Shown here: one piece after another, positions 17,300 through 25,718 of the stretch | Position numbering within the stretch: position 1 is the first letter of the stretch | Layout of the letters: each line of letters begins with the position of its first letter | Origin: Verrucomicrobiota bacterium | Lineage (GTDB): Bacteria > Pseudomonadota > Gammaproteobacteria > Coxiellales > Coxiellaceae | NCBI GenBank assembly: GCA_013287435.1 | Contig: JABDDU010000001.1 | Location: 111,588-175,587, forward strand | Direction: 5' to 3' | Length of the DNA stretch: 64,000 bases | Notes under the pieces: model-generated | Told to the model about the DNA's origin: nothing | Seen by the model: the letters and a program-made list of their open reading frames with translations, nothing else | Databases searched by the model: none | Translations under genes and position numbers: made by a program

Positions 17300-18155
17300 C
17301 TGCCCATTTTGAACGCCATTGTACCATGTGTTCCACTAATTTTGACGGGGCACCCAATTGTTGTAATTGCGTGATATAGCATTCCATAAATTGTTGATAC
17401 AGTGTGTGCAACGCATTGTGTTGTAATAGTAGCGCAATCGTTTCCGTTTTATTTTTAGGTGATTCCGTGCGCCATCGGAATGCGGCGCTGACTAATTCGG
17501 CCGAAGATCCTGGGAAGTGCCGCGTATAATAAGCAACCGATGCATCGTTATATCCTATATTACCTGTCAGTGCTGTATATAATAATCTTACCGGCATTAA
17601 AATAATTTTCGTTAGGTGAACATCATCTAACCTCGGAAAAAATAGCTCTGGTTGCATCAGCGCCTCATTTACTTTACCCTCACTTAATTTTTCTAAGGCA
17701 AATTCAGCGCCCGCAATGATTAATTCGCGTCGCGTTGGTCGAATCAATTTTTTTCGAATATCATTTCCGTGCAGCAATCGACTATTTTCAATGAGATCGA
17801 GTCGATCGAGTGGTGGAAACCGTCCTATTGCAGATGTGGTATTTAATGATTCAACGGATCCCCAAAAAACAGATAATCTTGCTGCGTAAGGCAAATCCAT
17901 TTTTTGAACATCGGTAACGATCATATTCATTTTTTTTTCATCTGCTTCACTCACGGGATGCGTGAGAATAACTGCAAAATCAATATCACTGACATTTGAA
18001 GGCATATGACGCGCGAAACTACCGAGTATATACGCAGCAGATACTCGTTCTTTAAAAGCATCAATCATTTTAGTTAACGTTACGCCCACCGCTTCGGGTA
18101 GTGCGGTATTTATGGGTTGAGCGTTTTGCATACCACATTCTGCTTCCATTTCCAT
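17284..18155 (-). CDS. Nucleotidyltransferase (KNTase/AadA-like), 3' end rewritten by a repeat
   Basis: A protein of about 290 aa with a minimal nucleotidyltransferase motif, GSFARHMPSNVSDIDFAVIL (Gly45-Ser46, Asp57, Asp59), and a helical C-terminal half as in aminoglycoside adenylyltransferases and DUF4111-type proteins. The final residues (NRSGLVV) and the stop TGA at about 17279-17281 come from the inserted family A element; the ancestral end would have been WAGTIQYLIHTQ followed by TGA, overlapping the next ATG. The start is uncertain: ATGs at 18155, 18149 and 18131 all lack a strong ribosome-binding site. The coding end given stops just inside the repeat. Substrate unknown; resistance is only one possibility. 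Confidence 0.68.
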
Positions 18156-18224
18156 GACGCGTCGCTAGATTTATCAATTGTATCATGCCCCTATGCTTTG
18201 TTTACAATATTATGACAGTATGCG

Positions 18225-18242
18225 ACGCTCTATAAGGAGCGT
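18225..18242 (+). other. ACGCTC-TATAAG-GAGCGT hairpin upstream of the halogenase
   Basis: A perfect 6-bp stem with a 6-base loop, 32 bases before the halogenase ATG. It could be an operator or a leader hairpin. The GACGCGTC palindrome at about 18155-18162 lies at the other side of the divergent gap. Confidence 0.35.
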
Positions 18243-18273
18243 GTTCCTAAGTGTCAACAAAAAGGATTTTGTT

Positions 18274-19881
18274 ATGCGAAACAGGAATATCAAAGATATT
18301 GTTATTATTGGTGGCGGCACAGCAGGATGGATGTCGGCAACTTATCTTGCAAAATCACTTAATTTCAAAGTAAATATTACTGTTATTGAATCTGCTGATC
18401 ACTCCCCTATTGGTGTCGGTGAAGCAACGATTCCCACCATTAAAACCGAATTTTTTGATCGCTTGGGTATTCCTGAAGAAGAATGGATGCCAAAATTAGG
18501 CGGCACATTTAAAATGGGCATTAAATACGCGAATTGGAAAACGCCGAAAGAACAGGGTGGAGATCATTATTATCACGTCTTCGGCGAAATTCCATTGATT
18601 GATGAAGTGCCGCTCTCATCAATCTGGATTAAAAATTATTTAGAAGGTAAGACAAAAAAAACATTCGCGCATTCCTGTTTTGCTTCAGCGGTTGCTTTTG
18701 ATCATCACTTATCACCGCGATTAATGGATGGCACCAAAGTGCAGCATTATGCGTATCATTTTGATGCGCTGTTGGTTGCTAAATTTTTAAAAGAATGGGG
18801 AACATCGCGCGGCGTTCGACATGTTATTGATAAATTAACCACCGCAGAACAAGATGAGCAGGGCAATATTACGTGTGTGGTTGGACAAAGTGGTCAAAAA
18901 TATCATGCCGATTTTTTTGTTGATTGCTCAGGATTTGCAGGGTTTTTGATTGATAAAGTGTTTCAAGAGCCGCTCGTAAAATTTAACGATTATTTATTAA
19001 CAGACAGAGCGATCGCAGTCAATTTACCAGAAGATTCCCCTAAAAACGGCATTCGTTCTTACACAACAGCGGCTGCACTCAAAGCAGGATGGGTGTGGGA
19101 AATTCCATTGTATAGTCGTTCGGGCAATGGCTATGTGTACTCGAGTCAATTTATTTCAGATCAAGTGGCAGAAGATGAATTGCGCGCCCATTTCGGTGGA
19201 CGCGCTGACAAAATTGATTTTAGACCGATCAAATTTCAATCGCGTCGTCATCAACGCTCATGGGTAAAAAATTGCGTGAGTATTGGGTTGTCGAGCAGCT
19301 TTTTAGAGCCACTCGAATCATCCACGATTTATTTTATTTATGCCGCATTGTATCAACTCGTTAAATGCTTTCCGCAAAAAAATATTGATCCAGTGTTGCG
19401 CGATAAATTTAATCATAAAATTAATTTTATGGTCGATGATAATCGTGATTTTATCGCCATGCATTTTAAAACAGCGCAACGTGAAGATACTGAATTTTGG
19501 AGAGTGAATAAATATGAAACGAAAATTCCTGATTCGCTTGAAACCATTTTGAAAAAACACAAATCCGGTTTGCCGATTAAGCGTCCGACTGTCGATAACA
19601 ATAATATTTATCCGACGTTCAAATCTCTTTTCCAAAATTTTTGGACGGAAACCAACTATCAATGTATTTTGTGTGGTGTTGGATATTTACCGAATAATCC
19701 TTATCCGATTTTAAATTATCGACAAGATATTATGGATGCCGGTGAGGTGATGTTTCAACACACCGAAAAACGCGCCAATGAACTCAAAAAGATTTTGCCA
19801 ACACATTACGCCTTTTTGAAAATGCAATTTGATCAGGCAAATATCAAAAAAGCGGATAGAGAAGAAATCATGAGCGGTTAA
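18274..19881 (+). CDS. Flavin-dependent tryptophan-halogenase family enzyme
   Basis: 535 aa from the ATG at 18274, which has AAAGGA 7 bases upstream; an upstream in-frame ATG at the 18178 region lacks a ribosome-binding site. FAD motif GGGTAGW (13-19), GVGEATIP (47-54), the catalytic-Lys motif in MGIKYANW (Lys84, matching PrnA Lys79), the halogenase marker WVWEIP, and FLEPLES (Glu345, Glu348) are all present. The chloride-site stretch reads ESST instead of the usual ESTG, a possible change in halide handling or substrate. Reduced flavin must come from a reductase not seen here. Its stop overlaps the convergent bamE stop (shared TTAA). Likely a halogenase; substrate unknown. Confidence 0.85.
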   Translation: MRNRNIKDIVIIGGGTAGWMSATYLAKSLNFKVNITVIESADHSPIGVGEATIPTIKTEFFDRLGIPEEEWMPKLGGTFKMGIKYANWKTPKEQGGDHYYHVFGEIPLIDEVPLSSIWIKNYLEGKTKKTFAHSCFASAVAFDHHLSPRLMDGTKVQHYAYHFDALLVAKFLKEWGTSRGVRHVIDKLTTAEQDEQGNITCVVGQSGQKYHADFFVDCSGFAGFLIDKVFQEPLVKFNDYLLTDRAIAVNLPEDSPKNGIRSYTTAAALKAGWVWEIPLYSRSGNGYVYSSQFISDQVAEDELRAHFGGRADKIDFRPIKFQSRRHQRSWVKNCVSIGLSSSFLEPLESSTIYFIYAALYQLVKCFPQKNIDPVLRDKFNHKINFMVDDNRDFIAMHFKTAQREDTEFWRVNKYETKIPDSLETILKKHKSGLPIKRPTVDNNNIYPTFKSLFQNFWTETNYQCILCGVGYLPNNPYPILNYRQDIMDAGEVMFQHTEKRANELKKILPTHYAFLKMQFDQANIKKADREEIMSG

Positions 19882-20195
19882 ATCGTCGGAATTTTCGGCA
19901 AATCCGTTTTAATATCCACCACGCGATCATTGTGGAACTGTACGATAAAGCGTGTGATATCAGTATGATTGCGCGTCGGTTGATCCGTGTAAACATACGT
20001 CATGCGATTGTCTGTGTAAATATTTCGTAAAACCGGTGAGCCTAATGTTGCGACGACTTCTTCAGACGTCATGCCACGGTGAATGCTTTGCGTTTTTGCA
20101 GGCGAGAGAATATTACCTTGCTGAAAGGGTTGATGATAAACACAACCGCATAATGTTGCGGTGACGAACAGCAAAAAAAATCGTAAAAATTTCAT
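19878..20195 (-). CDS. bamE: Outer membrane assembly lipoprotein BamE (SmpA/OmlA)
   Basis: A 105-aa lipoprotein with signal peptide and lipobox TLCGC (Cys18), then the SmpA/OmlA fold: GNILSPAKTQSIHRGMTSEEVVATLGSPV, then YVYT and a last strand VVDIKTDLP. It is a non-essential partner of BamA in outer-membrane protein insertion. Length matches E. coli BamE (113). It converges with the halogenase gene, sharing TTAA at the stops. GGGAG precedes the ATG. Confidence 0.9.
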   Translation of the reverse strand: MKFLRFFLLFVTATLCGCVYHQPFQQGNILSPAKTQSIHRGMTSEEVVATLGSPVLRNIYTDNRMTYVYTDQPTRNHTDITRFIVQFHNDRVVDIKTDLPKIPTI

Positions 20196-20243
20196 AAAAT
20201 CTCCCAGTGATCATTGGCGGTGATCATAGCGTATTTTTTTGGG

Positions 20244-23009
20244 TTACGCTATTTTTTCTATTTTTGTGTAATGTTCCCGCAATTTTTCTAGTGTGTTTTC
20301 ACAAGCGCTTAACTGTGCGCGGACTTCAGCGACAACCGTAGGTGGCGCTTTATCAACAAACGTTGCGTTATTTAAACGGCTTTCCATTTGTATTTTCGAT
20401 TTTTCACATTTTTCCATTTCTTTTTTAAGGCGTGTTAATTCACCTTCTTTATCAATTAATCCCGCGAGTGGGATATGAATTTCTAATGCGTCAACAATCA
20501 GTGTTGCACACTCCGGCAATTTTTTATTTTTGTCATGCCAAGTAATAGCATCTATTTTTCCTAATGTTTTTAAATAATGCGCATATTTTTCTGCACACAA
20601 AATATCGTGCGCATTTCCTTTATCAAAAATCACATTGATTTTTTTTGCGGGAGAAACATTCATTTCACCTCGAAGATTGCGAATGGCATAAATAATATTT
20701 TTCAGTGATTGAATGTGTGCGTCCGCATTGACATCTATTATTTGTCTATCAACCGCTGGATACGGCTGCAACATAATTGTTTCGCCTGTAATATCCAACA
20801 AGGGCGCAATCTTTTGCCAAATTTCTTCGGTAATATACGGCATTATCGGATGCAGCAAACGCATAATATTTTCAAGTACAAAAAGCAACGTCTGTTTTGT
20901 GCCATTTGATTCGGTATTATTTTGCAAATCGCATTTTGCCAATTCTAAATACCAGTCACAATATTCATCCCAAATAAATTTATACAGCAGGCTGGCAATG
21001 TCGTCAAAACGGTAACGTGCAAAGGCAGTGTGTACGTGTGTGATTGTTTGTTGTAATTGACTTAAAATCCACTGATCGGCGAGTGTTTTTTTAGCACTCA
21101 AACTCACACTCACACTCCCGCTCACATTCATCATCACAAACCGCGCCGCATTCCAAATTTTATTGCAAAAATTCCGATAACCGACAAGGCGCGCCATATC
21201 AAAATTAATATGGCGACCTTGTGTTGCAAGCGCGCAGAAAGTAAATCGTAGTGCATCAGTGCCACTGGCAGGAATACCCTCGGGAAATTCTTTTTCCGTT
21301 TGCACACGAATCTTTTTTTCCATCTGAGGCTGCATTAAACCGGTGATACGCTTTTCTAATAATTTTTCCAGTGAAATGCCATCGACCAAATCAATCGGAT
21401 CCAAAATATTGCCTTTGGATTTCGACATTTTTTGGCCTTGCGAATCACGAATCAAACCCGTAATTAATATTTGTCTGAAGGGTACTTTACCCGTTAATTT
21501 CAGGCCTAACATCACCATGCGCGCAACCCAGAAAAAAATAATATCAAAGCCCGTAACCAAAATATCCGTCGGATAAAAATCGCGTAAATCATTCGTATTT
21601 TCCGGCCAGCCCAATGTTGCAAACGGCCATAAAGCCGCCGAAAACCAGGTGTCTAGTACATCATTGTCTTGCGTGAGTGTTACATCATGATCTAATTTAT
21701 TTTTTTCACGCACATCCTGTTCGTGCAAACCAACGTAATGATTGCCGGCATCGTCATACCAAACAGGGATGCGATGCCCCCACCATAATTGTCGACTGAT
21801 GCACCAATCTTGAATATTCTCGAGCCACTGTAAATAGGTTTTATCCCAATGGTCAGGCACAAATTCAATATCGCCTTTGTTTAATGCATCGATGGCTGTT
21901 TTCGCCATATCACCCATTTTCATAAACCATTGGTCTGTGAGCAATGGTTCGATAATGACACCAGAACGATCACCGCGCGGAATATTATTTTCGTGATCTT
22001 CAATTTTTTCTAATAATTTAAGTGCGTCTAAATCTGCTACAATTTTTTTACGCGCTACAAATCGTTCTAATCCGCGATAATTTTCAGGTACCTCATTATT
22101 TAAATGCGCATCGAGTGTCATGATATTGATCAGAGGTAATTGATGGCGCTGCCCCATCGCATAATCATTAAAATCATGTGCGGGTGTGATTTTCACACAA
22201 CCCGTTCCAAAAGTAGGATCAACAGAATCATCAGCAATAATAGGGATTTCGCGATCAGTCAATGGCAATTTAATTTTTTTACCGATCCATTTTTGATAAC
22301 GTTCATCATCGGGATGTACTGCTACAGCAGTATCACCCAACAGGGTTTCAGGGCGTGTGGTTGCAACGATTAAAAAATCTTTGCTATGAGCCAGCGGATA
22401 ACGAATATACCATAAATGGGATTTCTCCGTTTCAGTCGACACTTCCAAATCTGAAATCGCGGTTTTTAATTGCGGATCCCAATTCACCAATTTTTTGCCG
22501 CGATAAATTAATCCTTCTTGATGCAAGCGAACAAAGGCTTCCATCGTTGCGCGTGAAATATTGTCGTCCATGGTAAAACGTTCGCGTGACCAATCAATCG
22601 ATGCGCCCATGCGGCGAATTTGCTGCGTAATCGCTTCACCCGATTGATGTTTCCACGTCCACACTTTTTTTAAAAACGCATCGCGACCCAAATCATGTCG
22701 AGAAATTTTTTGTTGGGCGAGTTGGCGTTCAACGACCATTTGAGTTGCAATACCTGCGTGATCCGTACCCGCTTGCCAGAGTGTTTTATTGCCTTGCATG
22801 CGATGATAACGAATCAAGGCATCCATCAAACTGTATTGAAATCCATGACCCATATGCAATGTGCCGGTTACATTGGGCGGTGGCAGCATAATGCAGTAAG
22901 GGGTGCCAATACCGGCAGGTTGAAAAAAACCTTGTTTTTCCCAAAATTGAGACCAATGTTGTTCAATCGTCGTGGGTTGATAGGTTTTTTCTAAATCGAC
23001 GGTATGCAT
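20244..23009 (-). CDS. valS: Valyl-tRNA synthetase
   Basis: A 921-aa class I synthetase. HIGH-type motif PPPNVTGTLHMGH (about 43-55), KMSKS motif GQKMSKSKGN (about 540), the editing domain between them, the anticodon-binding domain and a C-terminal coiled-coil arm (EGELTRLKKEMEKCEKSKIQ). Length is close to E. coli ValS (951). A GTGTGA-type DNA repeat inserts a SGSVSVSLS stretch in a surface region near residue 635 (21101-21120). Divergent from lptF across 92 bp. Confidence 0.97.
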   Translation of the reverse strand: MHTVDLEKTYQPTTIEQHWSQFWEKQGFFQPAGIGTPYCIMLPPPNVTGTLHMGHGFQYSLMDALIRYHRMQGNKTLWQAGTDHAGIATQMVVERQLAQQKISRHDLGRDAFLKKVWTWKHQSGEAITQQIRRMGASIDWSRERFTMDDNISRATMEAFVRLHQEGLIYRGKKLVNWDPQLKTAISDLEVSTETEKSHLWYIRYPLAHSKDFLIVATTRPETLLGDTAVAVHPDDERYQKWIGKKIKLPLTDREIPIIADDSVDPTFGTGCVKITPAHDFNDYAMGQRHQLPLINIMTLDAHLNNEVPENYRGLERFVARKKIVADLDALKLLEKIEDHENNIPRGDRSGVIIEPLLTDQWFMKMGDMAKTAIDALNKGDIEFVPDHWDKTYLQWLENIQDWCISRQLWWGHRIPVWYDDAGNHYVGLHEQDVREKNKLDHDVTLTQDNDVLDTWFSAALWPFATLGWPENTNDLRDFYPTDILVTGFDIIFFWVARMVMLGLKLTGKVPFRQILITGLIRDSQGQKMSKSKGNILDPIDLVDGISLEKLLEKRITGLMQPQMEKKIRVQTEKEFPEGIPASGTDALRFTFCALATQGRHINFDMARLVGYRNFCNKIWNAARFVMMNVSGSVSVSLSAKKTLADQWILSQLQQTITHVHTAFARYRFDDIASLLYKFIWDEYCDWYLELAKCDLQNNTESNGTKQTLLFVLENIMRLLHPIMPYITEEIWQKIAPLLDITGETIMLQPYPAVDRQIIDVNADAHIQSLKNIIYAIRNLRGEMNVSPAKKINVIFDKGNAHDILCAEKYAHYLKTLGKIDAITWHDKNKKLPECATLIVDALEIHIPLAGLIDKEGELTRLKKEMEKCEKSKIQMESRLNNATFVDKAPPTVVAEVRAQLSACENTLEKLREHYTKIEKIA

Positions 23010-23101
23010 TGTTGTTGCCTAATCTGCTAGACTCAGTGTAATTATTCAATGAACATTTCTTTGATACTGAATAGTCGTTATTTTTTCATAAAAGGCGCGC
23101 G

Positions 23102-24226
23102 TTGTCAGTGATAATCTTTCGCTATTTGACAAAAGAAATACTCGCAACCATGTTGGCTGCAACGTTAGTCTTGCTCGTGATTTTTGTCACCAATCAATCA
23201 CTACAATTTTTGCAACGCGCAGCGCTGGGGCAGCTGCCAGCAACACAAATAGTACATATTATCGCCTTGCAGATTCCTTTGTTGGTTCCTTACCTGCTGC
23301 CGTTGGGATTATATTTGGGTTTACTGCTAACACTGGGTCGTATGTACCTTGATTCTGAAATGACGGTGTTGGCAGCTTGCGGCGTCAGTCGCGCTAAAAT
23401 AACGGGTATGGTGGTTGTTATCGCAATGATGGTTGCAGGTCTCGATGCGTGGATGATGGCAGTGGTTGTGCCGCGAGCGCAAGGAGAAATTAATGCAATT
23501 CTCGATAAAGCGGCTGTCACGGCGAGCGTTGAACAGGTCATACCCGGCCGTTTTATGATGTTTGGAAAACAAGATAAAACCCCTATCGTTTTTTATGCGG
23601 CGAGTGTTCACAATCATGCGATATTGCATGGTGTTTTTTTAGCGAAACGGATGAAAGATACTGAGAATCTCCATGAAGAAAAGTGGGGCGTGATTGTTGC
23701 AAAATCCGCCTTCGAAAAACGATTACCCGATCAAACAGGAAAATACTTGGTTTTTGATAATGGTTATCGCTACACCGGTGTCCCCGGCGAAAAAAATTAT
23801 CGTGTGGTACGGTTTGATGAGTACGGTACTCGATTAACGGTTGACGATATTCCAACGCCGAATGCAGCGCAATATTATTCAATTTCAAAATTGTGGTCGC
23901 TGAGTCCAAAAGACAGGCAATCAGCAGCGGAATTGCAATGGCGTCTAGCAATGCCTATTGCTACCTTAGTATTTGCATTATTAGCAGTGCCATTAAGTGA
24001 AGTGCGTCCGCGTTATGGAAAATTTACGCAATTACTACCCGCGATTGTTATTTATGCGAGTTACGCCGATTTAATTTTTCTCACTCGTGCATGGATTGCG
24101 GACGGACAATTGTCACCCGCATTGGGAATGTGGTGGGTGCATGGTTGTGCGTTATTATTAGCGATTATGTTGATGTTGTATCGTGTGGGATGGCGTCGTA
24201 TTCGAGCGTTCAGAGGTATTGCATGA
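23102..24226 (+). CDS. lptF: LPS export permease LptF
   Basis: A 374-aa inner-membrane component of the LptB2FG transporter. Three N-terminal and three C-terminal helices flank a periplasmic jellyroll-type domain. Typical YjgP/YjgQ features: IFRYLTKEILATMLA at the start, LLPLGLYLGLLLTLGRMYLDSEMTVL and the C-terminal AMPIATLVFALLAVPLSEVRPRYGKF. It starts with TTG at 23102 (AAGG six bases upstream); a GTG at 23108 is an alternative. The stop overlaps the lptG ATG by 4 bases. Confidence 0.93.
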   Translation: MSVIIFRYLTKEILATMLAATLVLLVIFVTNQSLQFLQRAALGQLPATQIVHIIALQIPLLVPYLLPLGLYLGLLLTLGRMYLDSEMTVLAACGVSRAKITGMVVVIAMMVAGLDAWMMAVVVPRAQGEINAILDKAAVTASVEQVIPGRFMMFGKQDKTPIVFYAASVHNHAILHGVFLAKRMKDTENLHEEKWGVIVAKSAFEKRLPDQTGKYLVFDNGYRYTGVPGEKNYRVVRFDEYGTRLTVDDIPTPNAAQYYSISKLWSLSPKDRQSAAELQWRLAMPIATLVFALLAVPLSEVRPRYGKFTQLLPAIVIYASYADLIFLTRAWIADGQLSPALGMWWVHGCALLLAIMLMLYRVGWRRIRAFRGIA

Positions 24227-25287
24227 AAATACTTGATCGCATTATTGGTCACATGATTATTAACTCAACGTTTTTAGTCAGTGCTGTGATCATCGGCATC
24301 CAAAGTTTTTTATCCTTGATTCGACAATTTCAATTTGTAGGGCAACATGGATATAGCATGTGGCAAGCATTTTTATTTGTATTGATGCAATTACCTGCAC
24401 AATTTTATCAATTATTTCCGATCGCTGGATTTTTAGGTGCATTGATTGGTCTTTCGCGATTATCATCGACGAGTCAATTAATTGTGATGCGCGTATCGGG
24501 TGTTTCCGTGATGCGAATCACAGGGAGTGTGATAAAAGCATCTGTTTTAATGATTATTGTTGTGACCGCAATTGGCGAAGGTTTTGGTCCGTTATGGCAA
24601 CAGCAATCCGAACAAGTACAACAACTCGTATTATCTCCGCCAAAACATGCATCGATTTTAGAATCGGTGTGGTTGCATCAGGGCAATGGTTTTACGCACA
24701 TTAGTCAATTAACGAAGCGCGATATGATGATGGATATCACGCATTATCGTTTTGTTTCGGACGGTCATTTGTCTCAAGCAACGGTCGCACAATCGGGAAG
24801 ATTGATTGATGGTCAGTGGCGATTATCCCATCTTAAAAAAACAGTTTTCCATCAAGACCATGTTTCCATAGAAACAGAGCGACACTCGAATTTGCATGTT
24901 GCTTTTCAACCTGAATTACAAGTGCAAATGTCGATTATTTCTGGTGAACAAAGTATGAAGGATTTATATCAAACGATACATTACCGTCATTCGATTGGTT
25001 TAGGCACCAATCAATTTGTATTTACATTTTGGCAGCGTCTATTGCAACCTATCACATCACTCGTTATGATTTGCCTGGCAGTGCCTTTTGTTTTTGGATC
25101 TTTTCGAAGTGCTTCGATGAGTGTGAGAATGATGGCCGGCGTGTTTATTGGTTTTGGTTTTTATATGCTTAATCAATTGTTCGGTCCGATTACCCTGGTT
25201 TATCAATTTCCGCCCGTGTTGGCGGCGCTTTTGCCGACTTGTTTGTTTTTATTGATTGCGATTATTTTATTGGCGCGCACTCCGTAG
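24223..25287 (+). CDS. lptG: LPS export permease LptG
   Basis: 354 aa from the ATG at 24223 (MKILDRIIGHM), which overlaps the lptF stop (ATGA); longer in-frame starts lie inside lptF and are unlikely. Same six-helix plus periplasmic-domain plan as LptF, with FPIAGFLGALIGLSRLSSTSQLIVMRVSGVS as the conserved cytoplasmic coupling region. It forms LptB2FG with LptF and LptB. A family B element lies directly after the TAG. Confidence 0.93.
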   Translation: MKILDRIIGHMIINSTFLVSAVIIGIQSFLSLIRQFQFVGQHGYSMWQAFLFVLMQLPAQFYQLFPIAGFLGALIGLSRLSSTSQLIVMRVSGVSVMRITGSVIKASVLMIIVVTAIGEGFGPLWQQQSEQVQQLVLSPPKHASILESVWLHQGNGFTHISQLTKRDMMMDITHYRFVSDGHLSQATVAQSGRLIDGQWRLSHLKKTVFHQDHVSIETERHSNLHVAFQPELQVQMSIISGEQSMKDLYQTIHYRHSIGLGTNQFVFTFWQRLLQPITSLVMICLAVPFVFGSFRSASMSVRMMAGVFIGFGFYMLNQLFGPITLVYQFPPVLAALLPTCLFLLIAIILLARTP

Positions 25288-25294
25288 ATTTTTT

Positions 25295-25373
25295 CTCTGT
25301 ACACGACAAAAAATATGAAGCAGCGAGTGATGATATGACTGTGGTGTTTGAATATAAAAATTGTCGCACAAAG
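25295..25373. mobile_element. Family B foldback element, 79-bp short form with 9-bp target duplication
   Basis: Ends CTCTGTACACGAC and GTCGCACAAAG match the 12423-12617 element with two mismatches, and the arms continue as AAAAAATAT / ATATAAAAATT. AGATTTTTT flanks both sides (25286-25294 and 25374-25382). The central region is unrelated to the longer copy, as for an internally deleted derivative. Confidence 0.72.
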
Positions 25374-25402
25374 AGATTTTTTATGAAAAATTCGAGGACA
25401 AA

Positions 25403-25690
25403 ATGAGTGATCTACAGTTTGTTACACCACGTACAATGGTAATAATTATTTGCTCAGTTCTTGCGGCAACGGGTGCAGGATTCGGTGTACTATTCCTTGG
25501 CTATCTATGCAGAAGATGTGGTCTAAGTATAGGGTCAGAATCGGGAGTGAGAGCTGTGACAAACGTATCAGATAGTTTGTTCAATGAATCAAATGCGGTG
25601 GTTGGAGTTCCTGTTGATCATGAGTATCCGCCGGTGGCGTTAGGGCAACCTGTTTACCAATACTACAACGGTATTGGCGGCAGACCATGA
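25403..25690 (+). CDS. 95-aa single-pass membrane protein, unknown
   Basis: The ATG at 25403 follows GAGG at 5 bases and gives MSDLQFVTPRTMV; an upstream extension would read through the family B element. One hydrophobic helix (MVIIICSVLAATGAGFGVLF, about 12-32) is followed by YLCRRCGL and a polar C-terminus ending YYNGIGGRP. A 7-codon frame (25383-25406) ends in TGA overlapping this ATG and might couple translation. No family recognised; transcription signals may derive from the inserted repeat. Confidence 0.5.
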   Translation: MSDLQFVTPRTMVIIICSVLAATGAGFGVLFLGYLCRRCGLSIGSESGVRAVTNVSDSLFNESNAVVGVPVDHEYPPVALGQPVYQYYNGIGGRP

Positions 25691-25718
25691 ATATACTCCA
25701 GTTTAATTTATTACCAGC

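Noticed and set aside
18178..18273. Upstream start of the halogenase (MYHAPMLCLQ...)
   Set aside because: It has no ribosome-binding site, and the conserved N-terminus begins at the ATG at 18274, which has AAAGGA.
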